The notes beneath the pieces were generated by a model. The model made no database searches, had not been told where the DNA came from, and saw nothing but the letters and a program-made list of their open reading frames with translations. The translations under genes were made by a program, and so were the position numbers. From JAJVID01 sp036565725 (GTDB taxonomy: Bacteria > Acidobacteriota > Blastocatellia > RBC074), in NCBI GenBank assembly GCA_036565725.1, contig DATCXQ010000588.1, positions 1-6,307 of the forward strand: DNA of 6,307 nucleotides. The letters run 5' to 3'. This document shows positions 1 to 5,613 of this stretch, piece after piece. Within the stretch, counting starts at the first letter, position 1. Each line of letters begins with the position of its first letter.

Positions 1-46
1 GTTGCGGCGGTTGGAGCCGCTGGTTCTCTTGCTTGTCCTTTTTCAC
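1..46 (-). CDS. Start of an unrecognised gene, third in the hemerythrin-YihY operon (partial, runs off left edge)
   Basis: Reading leftwards, a GTG codon at 46-44 opens a frame of 15 codons (V-K-K-D-K-Q-E-N-Q-R-L-Q-P-P-Q) that is still open at the window edge. A purine-rich GGAGGGG at about 55-49 lies a few bases upstream and makes a good ribosome binding site. It begins 11 bases after the stop of the YihY-like gene, in the same direction, as expected for a further operon member. The visible N-terminus is lysine- and glutamine-rich and hydrophilic, with no signal peptide. Too little is present to name a family. The GTG start is inferred from the ribosome binding site only. Confidence 0.4.
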   Translation of the reverse strand, partial: MKKDKQENQRLQPPQ

Positions 47-57
47 TTCCCCTCCAT

Positions 58-960
58 TTATGTTCGGCCGAGCAGGCGGCCCTCATGGCGCGGTCGACTG
101 GATGTCTCTCTTTGAACCGCGGGCACATCGGCGGCGCGGGCGATCTCGGAGTTGATCTCTCCGCCGATCAGAATGACCGCGCCCATCAGATACAGCCATA
201 GCATCAGCACGACGACCGCGCCTAGGCTGCCGTACGTGGCGCTGTAATCGGGCGCGAATCTCAGGTAGAGCGAAAAGAGCAGTGAGGCGACGACCATGCT
301 GACGACGGCAAAGACCGCGCCCGGCGTGACCCACTTCCAACCCTGCTCGACGTTCGGACCGAAGTAGTAGATCAATTCCAGGCCTAAAAACAGCAGCGCG
401 AACCCCCCCAGGTAATGAACCGCGCTCCAGACGACGGTCAACGCCGTCCCCATTCCGAGTTGCGCTGAGAGCCAGGCGGCGAGGCGGTCTCCGAACATGA
501 CCAAGGCCGTCCCACCGACCACCAACAGTGCGAGCGTAATGGTCAGGCAGACGGCGATCAGCCGGACTTTCCAGATAGACCTCTCCTCCCTTGCGTCATA
601 AGCCGCATTGAGCGTTCCCATAACCGCCGCCACTCCGCCGGAAGCCGCCCAGAGCGCGCCCAGCACGCCGAACGAAATCAGGCCGCCGCCGCGGTGTCGC
701 GTCGCGTCGGAAAGGGTATCACTCATCAATCTCATCGCGTCGCCGGGAACGAACCTGGCGAGCGCCGTGAAGATCGCTTCCCGCAGGCTGGGCAGGAAGC
801 CTACGAGGCTGGTCAGGAAGATCAGCATCGGGAAGAGCGCCAGCAGAAAGTAGTAGGCGAGTTCGGCTGCGTGACCCAGGATTTTGTCCTCATTCGTCTC
901 GCGCCACGTCCTAGTGGCCAGTTCCTTTAGCGTCAGGCGCCCTAGCCATTGAATGTTCAT
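58..960 (-). CDS. YihY/virulence factor BrkB family inner-membrane protein
   Basis: A 300-residue polytopic membrane protein of the YihY/BrkB family (Pfam Virul_fac_BrkB). The molecular role of the family is poorly defined; older claims of RNase BN activity for the E. coli homologue were withdrawn. About six hydrophobic segments are visible, near residues 32-57, 92-120, 133-157, 178-200, 211-234 and 244-268. Family hallmarks are the early A-E-L-A-Y-Y-F-L-L-A-L-F-P stretch (32-44), T-L-N-A-A-Y at 116-121, and the C-terminal Y-G-S-L-G-A...W-L-Y...G-G-E-I-N block (243-270). Length is normal for the family. The tail after about residue 272 is hydrophilic and arginine-rich, probably cytoplasmic. 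Its ATG (960-958) overlaps the TGA of the upstream hemerythrin gene as ATGA, so translation is probably coupled. It appears intact. The family call is strong; the function is not known. Confidence 0.93.
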   Translation of the reverse strand: MNIQWLGRLTLKELATRTWRETNEDKILGHAAELAYYFLLALFPMLIFLTSLVGFLPSLREAIFTALARFVPGDAMRLMSDTLSDATRHRGGGLISFGVLGALWAASGGVAAVMGTLNAAYDAREERSIWKVRLIAVCLTITLALLVVGGTALVMFGDRLAAWLSAQLGMGTALTVVWSAVHYLGGFALLFLGLELIYYFGPNVEQGWKWVTPGAVFAVVSMVVASLLFSLYLRFAPDYSATYGSLGAVVVLMLWLYLMGAVILIGGEINSEIARAADVPAVQRETSSRPRHEGRLLGRT

Positions 961-1421
961 CTTGATGAAGCGGCCCTCGCGCGGGACGTCCTGCCGAAAC
1001 CCTTCTTCGCGGCCTCAAGCTCACGTCCCATCTCTTCCAGCCACTCTCCGGGGAATCGCGTTTCGACTTTCGGGAACAACTCGCCTTCTTCCTCCTCGAC
1101 GTGATGCTCTACGTCGTCCATCAACACCTTCAGCTTGGCGTCGAATCGCTCGTTGCCCTCCGAGAGACGGTCAATGGCGCGCAGCAAAGTCTTCATCTGA
1201 AGATGCTCCTCGACGGATTCAAGCACTGTTTCCCTAAACTCTTCGTACTTCTTCAGGGCCGGGTAAAAGACCTTTTCCTCAATGTAGGCGTGCGTGTCGA
1301 GTTCGGTTTTGATCTTCCTGAAAAGCTGCTTGTGCTGCCTTTGGCTCTCTGTCGCCTTGACCTGCTCGAACAGGTCTCGCACCCTTCGGTGGTCTTCCAT
1401 CAATAGCTCCAGCGCGTTCAT
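957..1421 (-). CDS. Hemerythrin HHE-domain protein
   Basis: A 154-residue soluble protein of the hemerythrin/HHE cation-binding family, which folds as a four-helix bundle holding a di-iron (or other metal) site. Members bind O2 or NO, store iron or sense redox state. The expected ligands are all present in order: H11 (E-D-H-R-R), H44-x3-E48 (H-A-Y-I-E), H73 (E-E-H) and H107-x3-E111 in an acidic stretch ending E-L-F-P. Residues 135-154 form a basic, alanine/arginine-rich tail. I chose the ATG at 1421 over an in-frame upstream start at 1553. GGGAGG sits six bases ahead of it, homology begins with M-N-A-L-E-L-L, and the 44 extra residues upstream look non-coding. It is first in an operon with the YihY-like gene. 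An AT-rich stretch at about 1436-1453 may hold its promoter -10 region. Physiological role is open; oxidative or nitrosative stress is an inference. Confidence 0.93.
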   Translation of the reverse strand: MNALELLMEDHRRVRDLFEQVKATESQRQHKQLFRKIKTELDTHAYIEEKVFYPALKKYEEFRETVLESVEEHLQMKTLLRAIDRLSEGNERFDAKLKVLMDDVEHHVEEEEGELFPKVETRFPGEWLEEMGRELEAAKKGFGRTSRARAASSR

Positions 1422-1591
1422 TCGTTTCCCTCCCGTTAGATTAGTAATAGTCTCTTCGTACGGCTCTCGGACGGCCACGTACCCGAGCGTGGCGCCGCCT
1501 GCCCGATCATCGGCAAAGGCCGGTTTAGAGCCTTCCGCAACCTCTCCCTGCAATCATCGCGCCAATGATAGCCGACGGAGCATCACGCCGG

Positions 1592-1732
1592 ATGCGATCG
1601 AAGAAAGTGAAAGGCGGCATAACAGTTGCGGCTGTGGCGAAGCGGCGCATTGCTCCCGTCTACCTGCTGGACCCCGCGGCGGAGTTGGCGGTCATCGGCG
1701 GCGAGCTGGCGGTGGGCAGAGGGGCGGATTGA
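1592..1732 (+). CDS. Small 46-residue ORF directly ahead of the flavoprotein gene, unrecognised
   Basis: A short frame from ATG at 1592 to TGA at 1730-1732, ending two bases before the ATG of the flavoprotein (TGAGGATG). The product starts basic (M-R-S-K-K-V-K-G-G), is hydrophobic in the middle (A-P-V-Y-L-L-D-P-A-A) and ends E-L-A-V-I-G-G-E-L-A-V-G-R-G-A-D. Codons favour G or C at the third position and the sequence reads like protein, not random DNA. The frame has an upstream stop at 1568-1570, so it cannot extend far. A GGAG at 1577-1580 is rather far from the ATG for a ribosome binding site. It may be a real small gene translationally coupled to the oxidoreductase, or the tail of a longer gene that was lost. 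I do not recognise a family. Confidence 0.4.
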   Translation: MRSKKVKGGITVAAVAKRRIAPVYLLDPAAELAVIGGELAVGRGAD

Positions 1733-1734
1733 GG

Positions 1735-2547
1735 ATGATCGATCTTTACGACTGCATCGTCATTGGCGCGGGACCGGCGGGGCATTCCGCCGCCCTTTTT
1801 CTCGCGCGCTACCGCCGCCACGCCCTCGTCTTTCACCACAACAGCCCGCGCAATCTTTATTCGCACGGCGTCCATGGCTTTCTCGGGCGCCACGGCATTC
1901 TCCCGGTTGACCTTCTCGCGCGCGGGCGCGACGAAGTGAGGATTCATGGAGGCTTGATCGTGGAAGGAAGGGTGACGAAAGCGGAGCGTGTGGAGGATGA
2001 CCATTTTCGCGTGACCGTAGGCGAGGACGGCGGCGCGTCGGCCTCTCAGACCTTCGACGCGCGCCGGCTTCTGCTCGCCACGGGGCTGCGGGACGTGAAG
2101 CCTGACCTGCCCGGCTTTAGCGAGTTCTACGGTCTGAGCGTATTCCACTGTCCGGATTGCGACGGGTACGAAGTGAGCGACAAGCGTGTGGCCGTCCTCG
2201 GCGCCGGGCGAAAGGCCGTCGCGTTCACCCTGGGACTACTCACATGGACTGATCGCCTGACGCTGATCACTGGCGACGGCGAAGAAGAGATCGGCGATGA
2301 GGATCGCGAGAAACTGGCCTCGTTCGACATTCCAGTCCTCGATCGGAGCGTCTTCCACAATATTTTGTATAGTCAGAGAATTTTTGCACCAGAACCCGAC
2401 TATCTCCCCCGCTTTTTTTCGGTCTCCAACCCGGAAAAAGTCGCAGGCCGCCTTCTTCCAGCTACCGACCGAGATTGCATTGCCAGAGGCCGGATCACCA
2501 CTACCGCAGAGCCCACTCGGCTGTCGACTTCAAATCGAACGGCCTGA
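1735..2547 (+). pseudogene. Thioredoxin-reductase-like NAD(P)/FAD-dependent oxidoreductase, C-terminally truncated
   Basis: The first ~205 residues match the thioredoxin-reductase-like pyridine nucleotide-disulfide oxidoreductases. The FAD-binding G-A-G-P-A-G is at 11-16, L-L-L-A-T-G at 112-117, a redox-active C-P-D-C at 139-142 in the context H-C-P-D-C-D-G-Y-E, and the NAD(P)H-site G-A-G-R-K-A at 156-161. After F-D-I-P-V-L-D-R-S-V (to ~2352) the base composition turns AT-rich. The remaining ~65 residues have no flavoprotein character. The expected C-terminal FAD domain, with its T-S-V-P-G-V-Y-A-A-G-D motif, is absent in all forward frames. Members of this family are usually about 300 residues; here 270 codons remain and only three quarters are homologous. 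The start at 1735 is supported by N-terminal homology and a weak AGAGGGG upstream. Loss of the FAD-closing domain makes activity very unlikely. The break is probably a mobile-element insertion or deletion. Confidence 0.85.
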
Positions 2548-2578
2548 CGCGATTGCACGCCTCGCAGTAAATGGTTAG
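2423..2578 (+). mobile_element. Possible remnant of an IS66-type transposase accessory protein (TnpA-like), C-terminal part
   Basis: Just after the flavoprotein homology ends, the +2 frame relative to it reads S-P-T-R-K-K-S-Q-A-A-F-F-Q-L-P-T-E-I-A-L, then a proline-rich linker, then C-R-L-Q-I-E-R-P-D-(A-I)-A-R-L-A-V-N-G and a stop. The order is linker, F-x-x-L/V-P, then a short beta strand ending in L-x-I-x-x-P-D-G-x-R-L-x-V. It resembles the C-terminal end of IS66-family TnpA accessory proteins from memory. The N-terminal helix-turn-helix part is absent, and no tnpB or tnpC follows. If correct, this explains the interruption of the neighbouring flavoprotein. The match is short and could be chance. 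Confidence 0.3.
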
Positions 2579-2700
2579 GCAAGCGAAGCACAAGTGAAAG
2601 AGCAGTTTAGTATGTGGCTGAACCATTCATAAAAGAGTTGTCCTGTCATCCTCGCTGTCCAGCGCATCTTTCGGGATGGCTTGGTCCGGCGCGTAGACTT

Positions 2701-3627
2701 TCAGGTGGACGCAGCCAGGCGATACGCTTGGCGCTCTGCTTTCGTCGGCCTGACATCGCTCGCCAGCCTGAGCGCCTTGAGCGCACAAATCACATACCAG
2801 CCCACGTCAATCTCCCATCGCTTGCGTCCAAAGCGGGCCGCATTCACATCCCTGTGATGATTCTTGTGCCAGTTCTCTCCCCACGCTCCCAATTGCAATG
2901 GCCCCAGCCACCAGATATTCCGGCTAGCGTCCACGCCTTCGGGCAATCCAGGTGTCATGTGCAGGAGGCTGTTGACGACCATTTGCATGTGCAGCACATA
3001 GACTAGCCGGACGACGCCAATCCAAAAGAATCCTTCCCAACCTAGGACCAGCCCCGAGAAAATGGAAAGTGCGATGATCGGAATTTGGAGCGGCCTCCAA
3101 ATCCGATACCTGGGCTTGTCTAAATCAGGGCGCCAGCGGCGAACCTCCGAGCCCAACCACTGATAAATCCATCTGATGTGCGCCCACCAGAAACCGCCGT
3201 AGCACGGACTCGAGACGTCTTCCGCAGTATCGGTTTTCGCGTGATGATGGCGATGTTTGGCAACCCACGACAGCGGCGCTCCTGAGGCGTTGAAGATGGC
3301 GAAAAAGATCAGCATGTTTTCAACCACCGGATTCAACCGCAAAGCGCGGTGAGACAGACTGCGATGATAACAGACCGAGGTCCCGGCCCCACCGATGGCA
3401 GCGATCACCACGGCCACGGCCAGCACGCGCCAGCTTGGAAGAGGGAACAAAATGATCCCGACCAGCGCCAGCGCGTGAATCATCACAAGGTAAAATAAGG
3501 TTGCGCCGTTTCCCTTAGAGGGGCGCCACCAAGGCTTGATCCAAGGCTGCTCATGAGCGGTAGGAACCGTAAACTTAGTTCGCCCCCCAACCGAAGCTGG
3601 ATTTCGGTCGCTTGCTTGTCGCGTCAT
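2701..3627 (-). CDS. Fatty acid desaturase, acyl-CoA/acyl-lipid delta-9 type
   Basis: A 308-residue integral-membrane di-iron desaturase that would introduce a cis double bond into saturated fatty acyl chains and so adjust membrane fluidity. The three histidine boxes are clear: H-R-S-L-S-H at 88-93, H-R-H-H-H at 125-129 followed by the family's T-D-T-x-x-D, and G-E-N-W-H-K-N-H-H at 250-258. The additional N-S-L-L-H at 219-223 seen in stearoyl-CoA-desaturase-like enzymes is also present. Hydrophobic segments lie near residues 44-62, 68-84, 102-118, 182-196 and 198-216. Length is typical. The ATG at 3627 is preceded by AAGGAG with a six-base spacer. It stands alone: nothing co-directional is close enough for an operon, and no electron-donor gene is visible. 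The gene looks intact and functional. Confidence 0.93.
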   Translation of the reverse strand: MTRQASDRNPASVGGRTKFTVPTAHEQPWIKPWWRPSKGNGATLFYLVMIHALALVGIILFPLPSWRVLAVAVVIAAIGGAGTSVCYHRSLSHRALRLNPVVENMLIFFAIFNASGAPLSWVAKHRHHHAKTDTAEDVSSPCYGGFWWAHIRWIYQWLGSEVRRWRPDLDKPRYRIWRPLQIPIIALSIFSGLVLGWEGFFWIGVVRLVYVLHMQMVVNSLLHMTPGLPEGVDASRNIWWLGPLQLGAWGENWHKNHHRDVNAARFGRKRWEIDVGWYVICALKALRLASDVRPTKAERQAYRLAAST

Positions 3628-3838
3628 AAATGACTCCTTACTTTCAACTCACAAGATGAAGCTGGCAACCGTAGCTGACCCATCGAGACGCACTGACGAA
3701 TCTCACAATGAGCGCCTCTCCTATGATTTGGATTGCCTCAGCGGTAATACAAAATGCAACATATGTGCCAGTGGGAAGATCAGCGCGTACTTAGAACGCG
3801 CCGTCAGAAATACGTTGAGGGTTCAAAACCGGCTTCTT

Positions 3839-3863
3839 CGCCGCGCTAGCGGCGGCTGATTTT
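3839..3863 (+). terminator. Weak stem-loop with a short T run
   Basis: CGCCGC (3839-3844) pairs with GCGGCG (3849-3854) around a GCTA loop, followed a few bases on by TTTT at 3860-3863. The geometry suggests a rightward intrinsic terminator. The T run is short and separated from the stem, and no clear plus-strand gene ends here, so it may equally be part of the mobile-element debris that follows. Confidence 0.25.
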
Positions 3864-3870
3864 AGCCCCT

Positions 3871-3941
3871 CATTTGCGGAGGATGAAACCCACGGGCGGG
3901 CATATCGAGATTCTCCCGTCGCTTAAGCGACGGATGAATTT
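3871..3941 (+). mobile_element. Possible IS200/IS605-IS607 (TnpB-type) right end / guide-RNA end with perfect palindrome
   Basis: The stretch starting GCGGAGGATGAAACCC at about 3876-3891 leads to a perfect 18-bp palindrome (CCGTCGCTTAAGCGACGG, 3916-3933) and then GGATGAATTTA. From memory, the 3' ends of TnpB-bearing elements show a GGAG-ATGAAACC block, then a strong hairpin, then GGATG. These ends include the omega-RNA scaffold. No TnpB is recognisable upstream (3640-3860), so if this is such an end it is a solo remnant. The palindrome is certain; its identity is inference from pattern similarity. Confidence 0.35.
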
Positions 3942-3943
3942 AG

Positions 3944-3961
3944 GCGTCGCTGACGCGACGC
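3944..3961. repeat. 7-bp stem hairpin (GCGTCGC / GCGACGC)
   Basis: GCGTCGC (3944-3950) and GCGACGC (3955-3961) are inverted around TGAC. It lies 10 bases after the larger palindrome at 3916-3933 and shares the CGTCGC core, so the two may form a composite structure or be copies of one repeat unit. Confidence 0.45.
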
Positions 3962-4201
3962 GGAACGCGCTTCATCGATGCGGAGGCAGAAACCGACCGC
4001 GCCGCCATAAAGCAGAACCTTGAAAAGGACCGGGCCGGAGCGCTCATCGGGCTTCTGACGGCCGTGAGAGACTTTCGACGCGTGTGGCCGGCCGGCACGG
4101 ACGATACCGTCGCCAATATTATGCCAAGCCTCGATCGCACCGATCGTCGCCGGCTGATGATGTTCTTGCGCGCCTGCCGCGAACTTGACATCGAACTGTA
4201 G
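3950..4201 (+). pseudogene. Unrecognised gene fragment, N-terminus missing
   Basis: The plus frame ending at TAG 4199-4201 reads as convincing protein for about 78 residues. It begins around R-F-I-D-A-E-A-E-T-D-R-A-A-I-K and ends L-M-M-F-L-R-A-C-R-E-L-D-I-E-L. G/C is strongly favoured at third codon positions. It is helical and charged, with no membrane segment. No ATG or GTG lies near its left end with a ribosome binding site. The frame hits a stop at 3941-3943, just inside the palindrome-bearing debris, so the gene probably lost its start there. An internal ATG at 4118 would leave only a very short product. I do not recognise the family. Confidence 0.4.
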
Positions 4202-4383
4202 CCTGGCGGCCGGTAGTGAAGCCGCCGGAGGGTCTCCGCCTTCAGCGGATCACTGTCATCGAGCAGCGTCAAATCGGAAACCCGCCGCGCGGTGAGCGCC
4301 CCCCGCAACACCCGGCTCTCGTCGCCGTCGCCGATCAGTTCGAGACGCTCAGCGAACAAGGCGTGCAGCAACTCGGCCGTTTT
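4201..4383 (-). pseudogene. Unrecognised gene fragment on the opposite strand, both ends missing
   Basis: Reading leftwards from about 4383, the frame K-T-A-E-L-L-H-A-L-F-A-E-R-L-E-L, then G-D-G-D-E-S-R-V-L-R-G-A-L-T-A-R-R, then D-D-S-D-P-L-K-A-E-T-L-R-R-L-H shows protein-like composition and strong G/C third-position bias. The alternative plus frame over the same bases is less biased. It starts immediately inside the large hairpin at 4386-4414. At about 4201 it meets the end of the convergent fragment, beyond which the frame is only antisense to that fragment. No start codon with a ribosome binding site is visible. The fragment may be a scrap of a regulator or of a mobile-element gene; I cannot name it. 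Confidence 0.3.
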
Positions 4384-4385
4384 AA

Positions 4386-4414
4386 GCGGGAGGCAGACAG
4401 GGTCTGCCTCCCGC
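4386..4414. repeat. Strong perfect hairpin, 13-bp stem with 3-base loop
   Basis: GCGGGAGGCAGAC (4386-4398) and GTCTGCCTCCCGC (4402-4414) are perfect inverted repeats around AGG. It lies about 40 bases past the stop of the DUF2171 gene on the minus strand and could serve as its transcription end. Neither side has a proper T run: the minus strand continues TTAAAAC. It may instead be an intergenic palindromic repeat unit of the REP kind. Confidence 0.7.
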
Positions 4415-4455
4415 CGCGTCACACGAGGGCGAGTTTAGGCGTATGGTACTCGCGT

Positions 4456-4728
4456 TTAACGCTTCCCCCCACCGGCCGACCCGCCCGTAGCGCCGGCGCC
4501 GCCCTGCCATTGTTGTTTCGCTTCCTGGGCCGTCTGGCGCAGGCGAATGGCATCCCCCTCGACCGAGCTGACGGAGTCGAGCGGGATATAGCGATGTTGG
4601 CCTTGCGCCGCAGGATCATTCTTCGACAGCTTGATGCGGTTACCCTCGACTTTATCAACCGTACCGACAGGTTGGCCATCCGAGCCGATTACTTTCATTT
4701 GTTCACGAATTTCTGATGGATTGATCAT
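4456..4728 (-). CDS. DUF2171 domain-containing protein
   Basis: A 90-residue soluble protein. Residues 1-75 match the DUF2171 family closely. The pattern is M-I-N-P-S-E-I-R-E-Q-M-K-V-I-G-S-D-G, then V-G-T-V-D-K-V-E-G-N-R-I-K-L, then Y-I-P-L-D-S-V, and finally the A-x-x-A-x-x-x-W helix at 67-74. The fold is expected to be a small beta-barrel related to PRC-type domains. Function is unknown; in many genomes such genes sit among stress-response genes. Residues 76-90 are a glycine/alanine-rich low-complexity tail ending G-G-G-K-R. The ATG at 4728 follows AGGAG by seven bases. A longer in-frame extension to 4968 is possible but lacks family similarity. The gene is probably monocistronic, with the hairpin at 4386-4414 downstream. 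It looks intact. Confidence 0.9.
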   Translation of the reverse strand: MINPSEIREQMKVIGSDGQPVGTVDKVEGNRIKLSKNDPAAQGQHRYIPLDSVSSVEGDAIRLRQTAQEAKQQWQGGAGATGGSAGGGKR

Positions 4729-5001
4729 TGTGGTTCTCCTACCATTATTGTTGGTTTGAGCGTCCGTCTGCGACCAAGGCAAGCGGACGTCAGGTTCTAT
4801 TTGCATCGCCCCTGCAGTACTTGACGAAAGCGTCTCAATTGATTTCGGGTTGAGGGCGGCTTTCGACGAAGCGCATTGTTGAAGAGCGCTGAAAAAGAGC
4901 GATTTTGTCAGGAATATGAGATTAAGGTATGTGAGTGGAAGCCTCGTTGTCGGTACATGACCGAACATGCTCGATAAGGAGTGATGACGGTTGGGCCAGA
5001 A
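4729..5001. other. Intergenic region upstream of the DUF2171 gene
   Basis: No protein-like frame, tRNA or clear repeat is visible in these ~270 bases. They must carry the DUF2171 promoter on the minus strand. A TTGAGA at about 4840-4835 (minus strand) could be a -35 element, but I find no convincing -10 partner and do not call a promoter. Confidence 0.5.
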
Positions 5002-5341
5002 CTAGCCGCTACGTTCTTTCGCGCGTTCGTCAAATCGCCCATGCGTGCCGTAGTCACCTGGCAGCGGAGCGAACAACCTGGATGATGACGTAAAGGTCGC
5101 GCGGCTTCATCCGTTTGAGCGCCGCCATTGCGCTAAGGACATAACCGAGATAAGTTATTTTCATGGCTCGTTCGCGCCGCGCTTCTTCCAGGCAATCACG
5201 CCCGCGCGCCAGTAAACCGACGCTGGCCCCTTCGCGCGCAAATTCCCCAACGATGGCGCGCCCCAATCCGGTCGCCGCTCCGGTTACAACTACTGCTTCA
5301 GGCTTCCATGGCATTTCTCTTGCTGTTCGATCAGTTTTCAT
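5002..5341 (-). pseudogene. Short-chain dehydrogenase/reductase with two internal deletions
   Basis: Three collinear pieces of one SDR gene lie back to back. Piece 1, to about residue 57 (5341-~5171), has the Rossmann dinucleotide motif T-G-A-A-T-G-L-G at 20-27. Piece 2 (~5170-5075) reads I-T-Y-L-G-Y-V, A-A-L-K-R-M, P-R-D and V-I-I-Q-V. This is the helix and strand that in the family come well after the N-N-A motif and just before the catalytic Ser. Piece 3 is in another frame (5076-5002) and reads L-F-A-P-L-P-G-D-Y-G-T-H-G-R-F-D-E-R-A, a C-terminal signature of this SDR group near residue 300. Missing are the N-N-A region, the catalytic Ser and the Y-x-x-x-K. The open frame itself stops at 5054. 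The annotated start at 5341 has AAGGGAG abutting it; M10 (5314) is an alternative, closer to where homology begins. It cannot be an active enzyme. Confidence 0.85.
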
Positions 5342-5391
5342 CTCCCTTAAATCCCCCCCTACAAGATGCGAAGAAATGAGAGTTGAATTAG

Positions 5392-5612
5392 GGTATTGGG
5401 GAGCAACGGAACAGAAAACCCGCTTAAGAAACGGAACTGCCCGAAACTCCTTTCAAAGTCAATGGGTTACGATAATCCAAGTACAGGGAGTGATAGGCCT
5501 CCGCAAGCATCTTCTATATGAGAGATTCATGCCCCACAGGACGAAGAATCAATAACTTACAAGTGACTCTTGCGCCTTAAGGCAACTTTCTGTTCCGTTG
5601 CTCTCCAATACC
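5392..5612. mobile_element. MITE-like element with 25-bp terminal inverted repeats
   Basis: The left end, starting GTATTGGGGAGCAACGGAAC at 5393, is inverted with one mismatch over 25 bp at 5587-5611 (…GTTCCGTTGCTCTCCAATAC). One further outer base pairs (5392/5612), and a CTTAAG lies at the same distance inside both ends (5423-5428 and 5576-5581). The element is about 221 bp and more AT-rich than its surroundings. It holds no protein-like frame, as expected for a non-autonomous miniature element. No obvious target-site duplication is visible, so flanking bases may have been altered or the exact ends differ by a few bases. The IS family is not recognised. Confidence 0.75.
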
Positions 5613-5613
5613 G

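Noticed and set aside
1422..1553. Upstream in-frame start for the hemerythrin gene at 1553
   Set aside because: The ATG at 1421 has a strong ribosome binding site and coincides with the start of family homology. The 44 extra residues show no helical or family character.
1294..1734. N-terminal extension of the flavoprotein frame back to 1294
   Set aside because: The extension is antisense to the hemerythrin gene, and flavoprotein homology begins at M-I-D-L-Y-D-C-I-V-I (1735).
3656..3859. Plus-strand open frame of 67 codons upstream of the palindrome, considered as a degraded TnpB C-terminus
   Set aside because: It has two cysteines (C-N-I-C) but no second zinc-finger pair or other TnpB motif. 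Codon use is unbiased and there is no ribosome binding site.
4216..4716. Plus-strand open frame of 166 codons across 4216-4716
   Set aside because: Its right half is antisense to the DUF2171 gene. In its left half the opposite strand shows stronger third-position bias.
5342..5560. Plus-strand continuation of the 5163-5555 open frame as a gene
   Set aside because: Its first part is antisense to the SDR relic and the rest lies inside the MITE-like element, with no family resemblance and poor codon bias.
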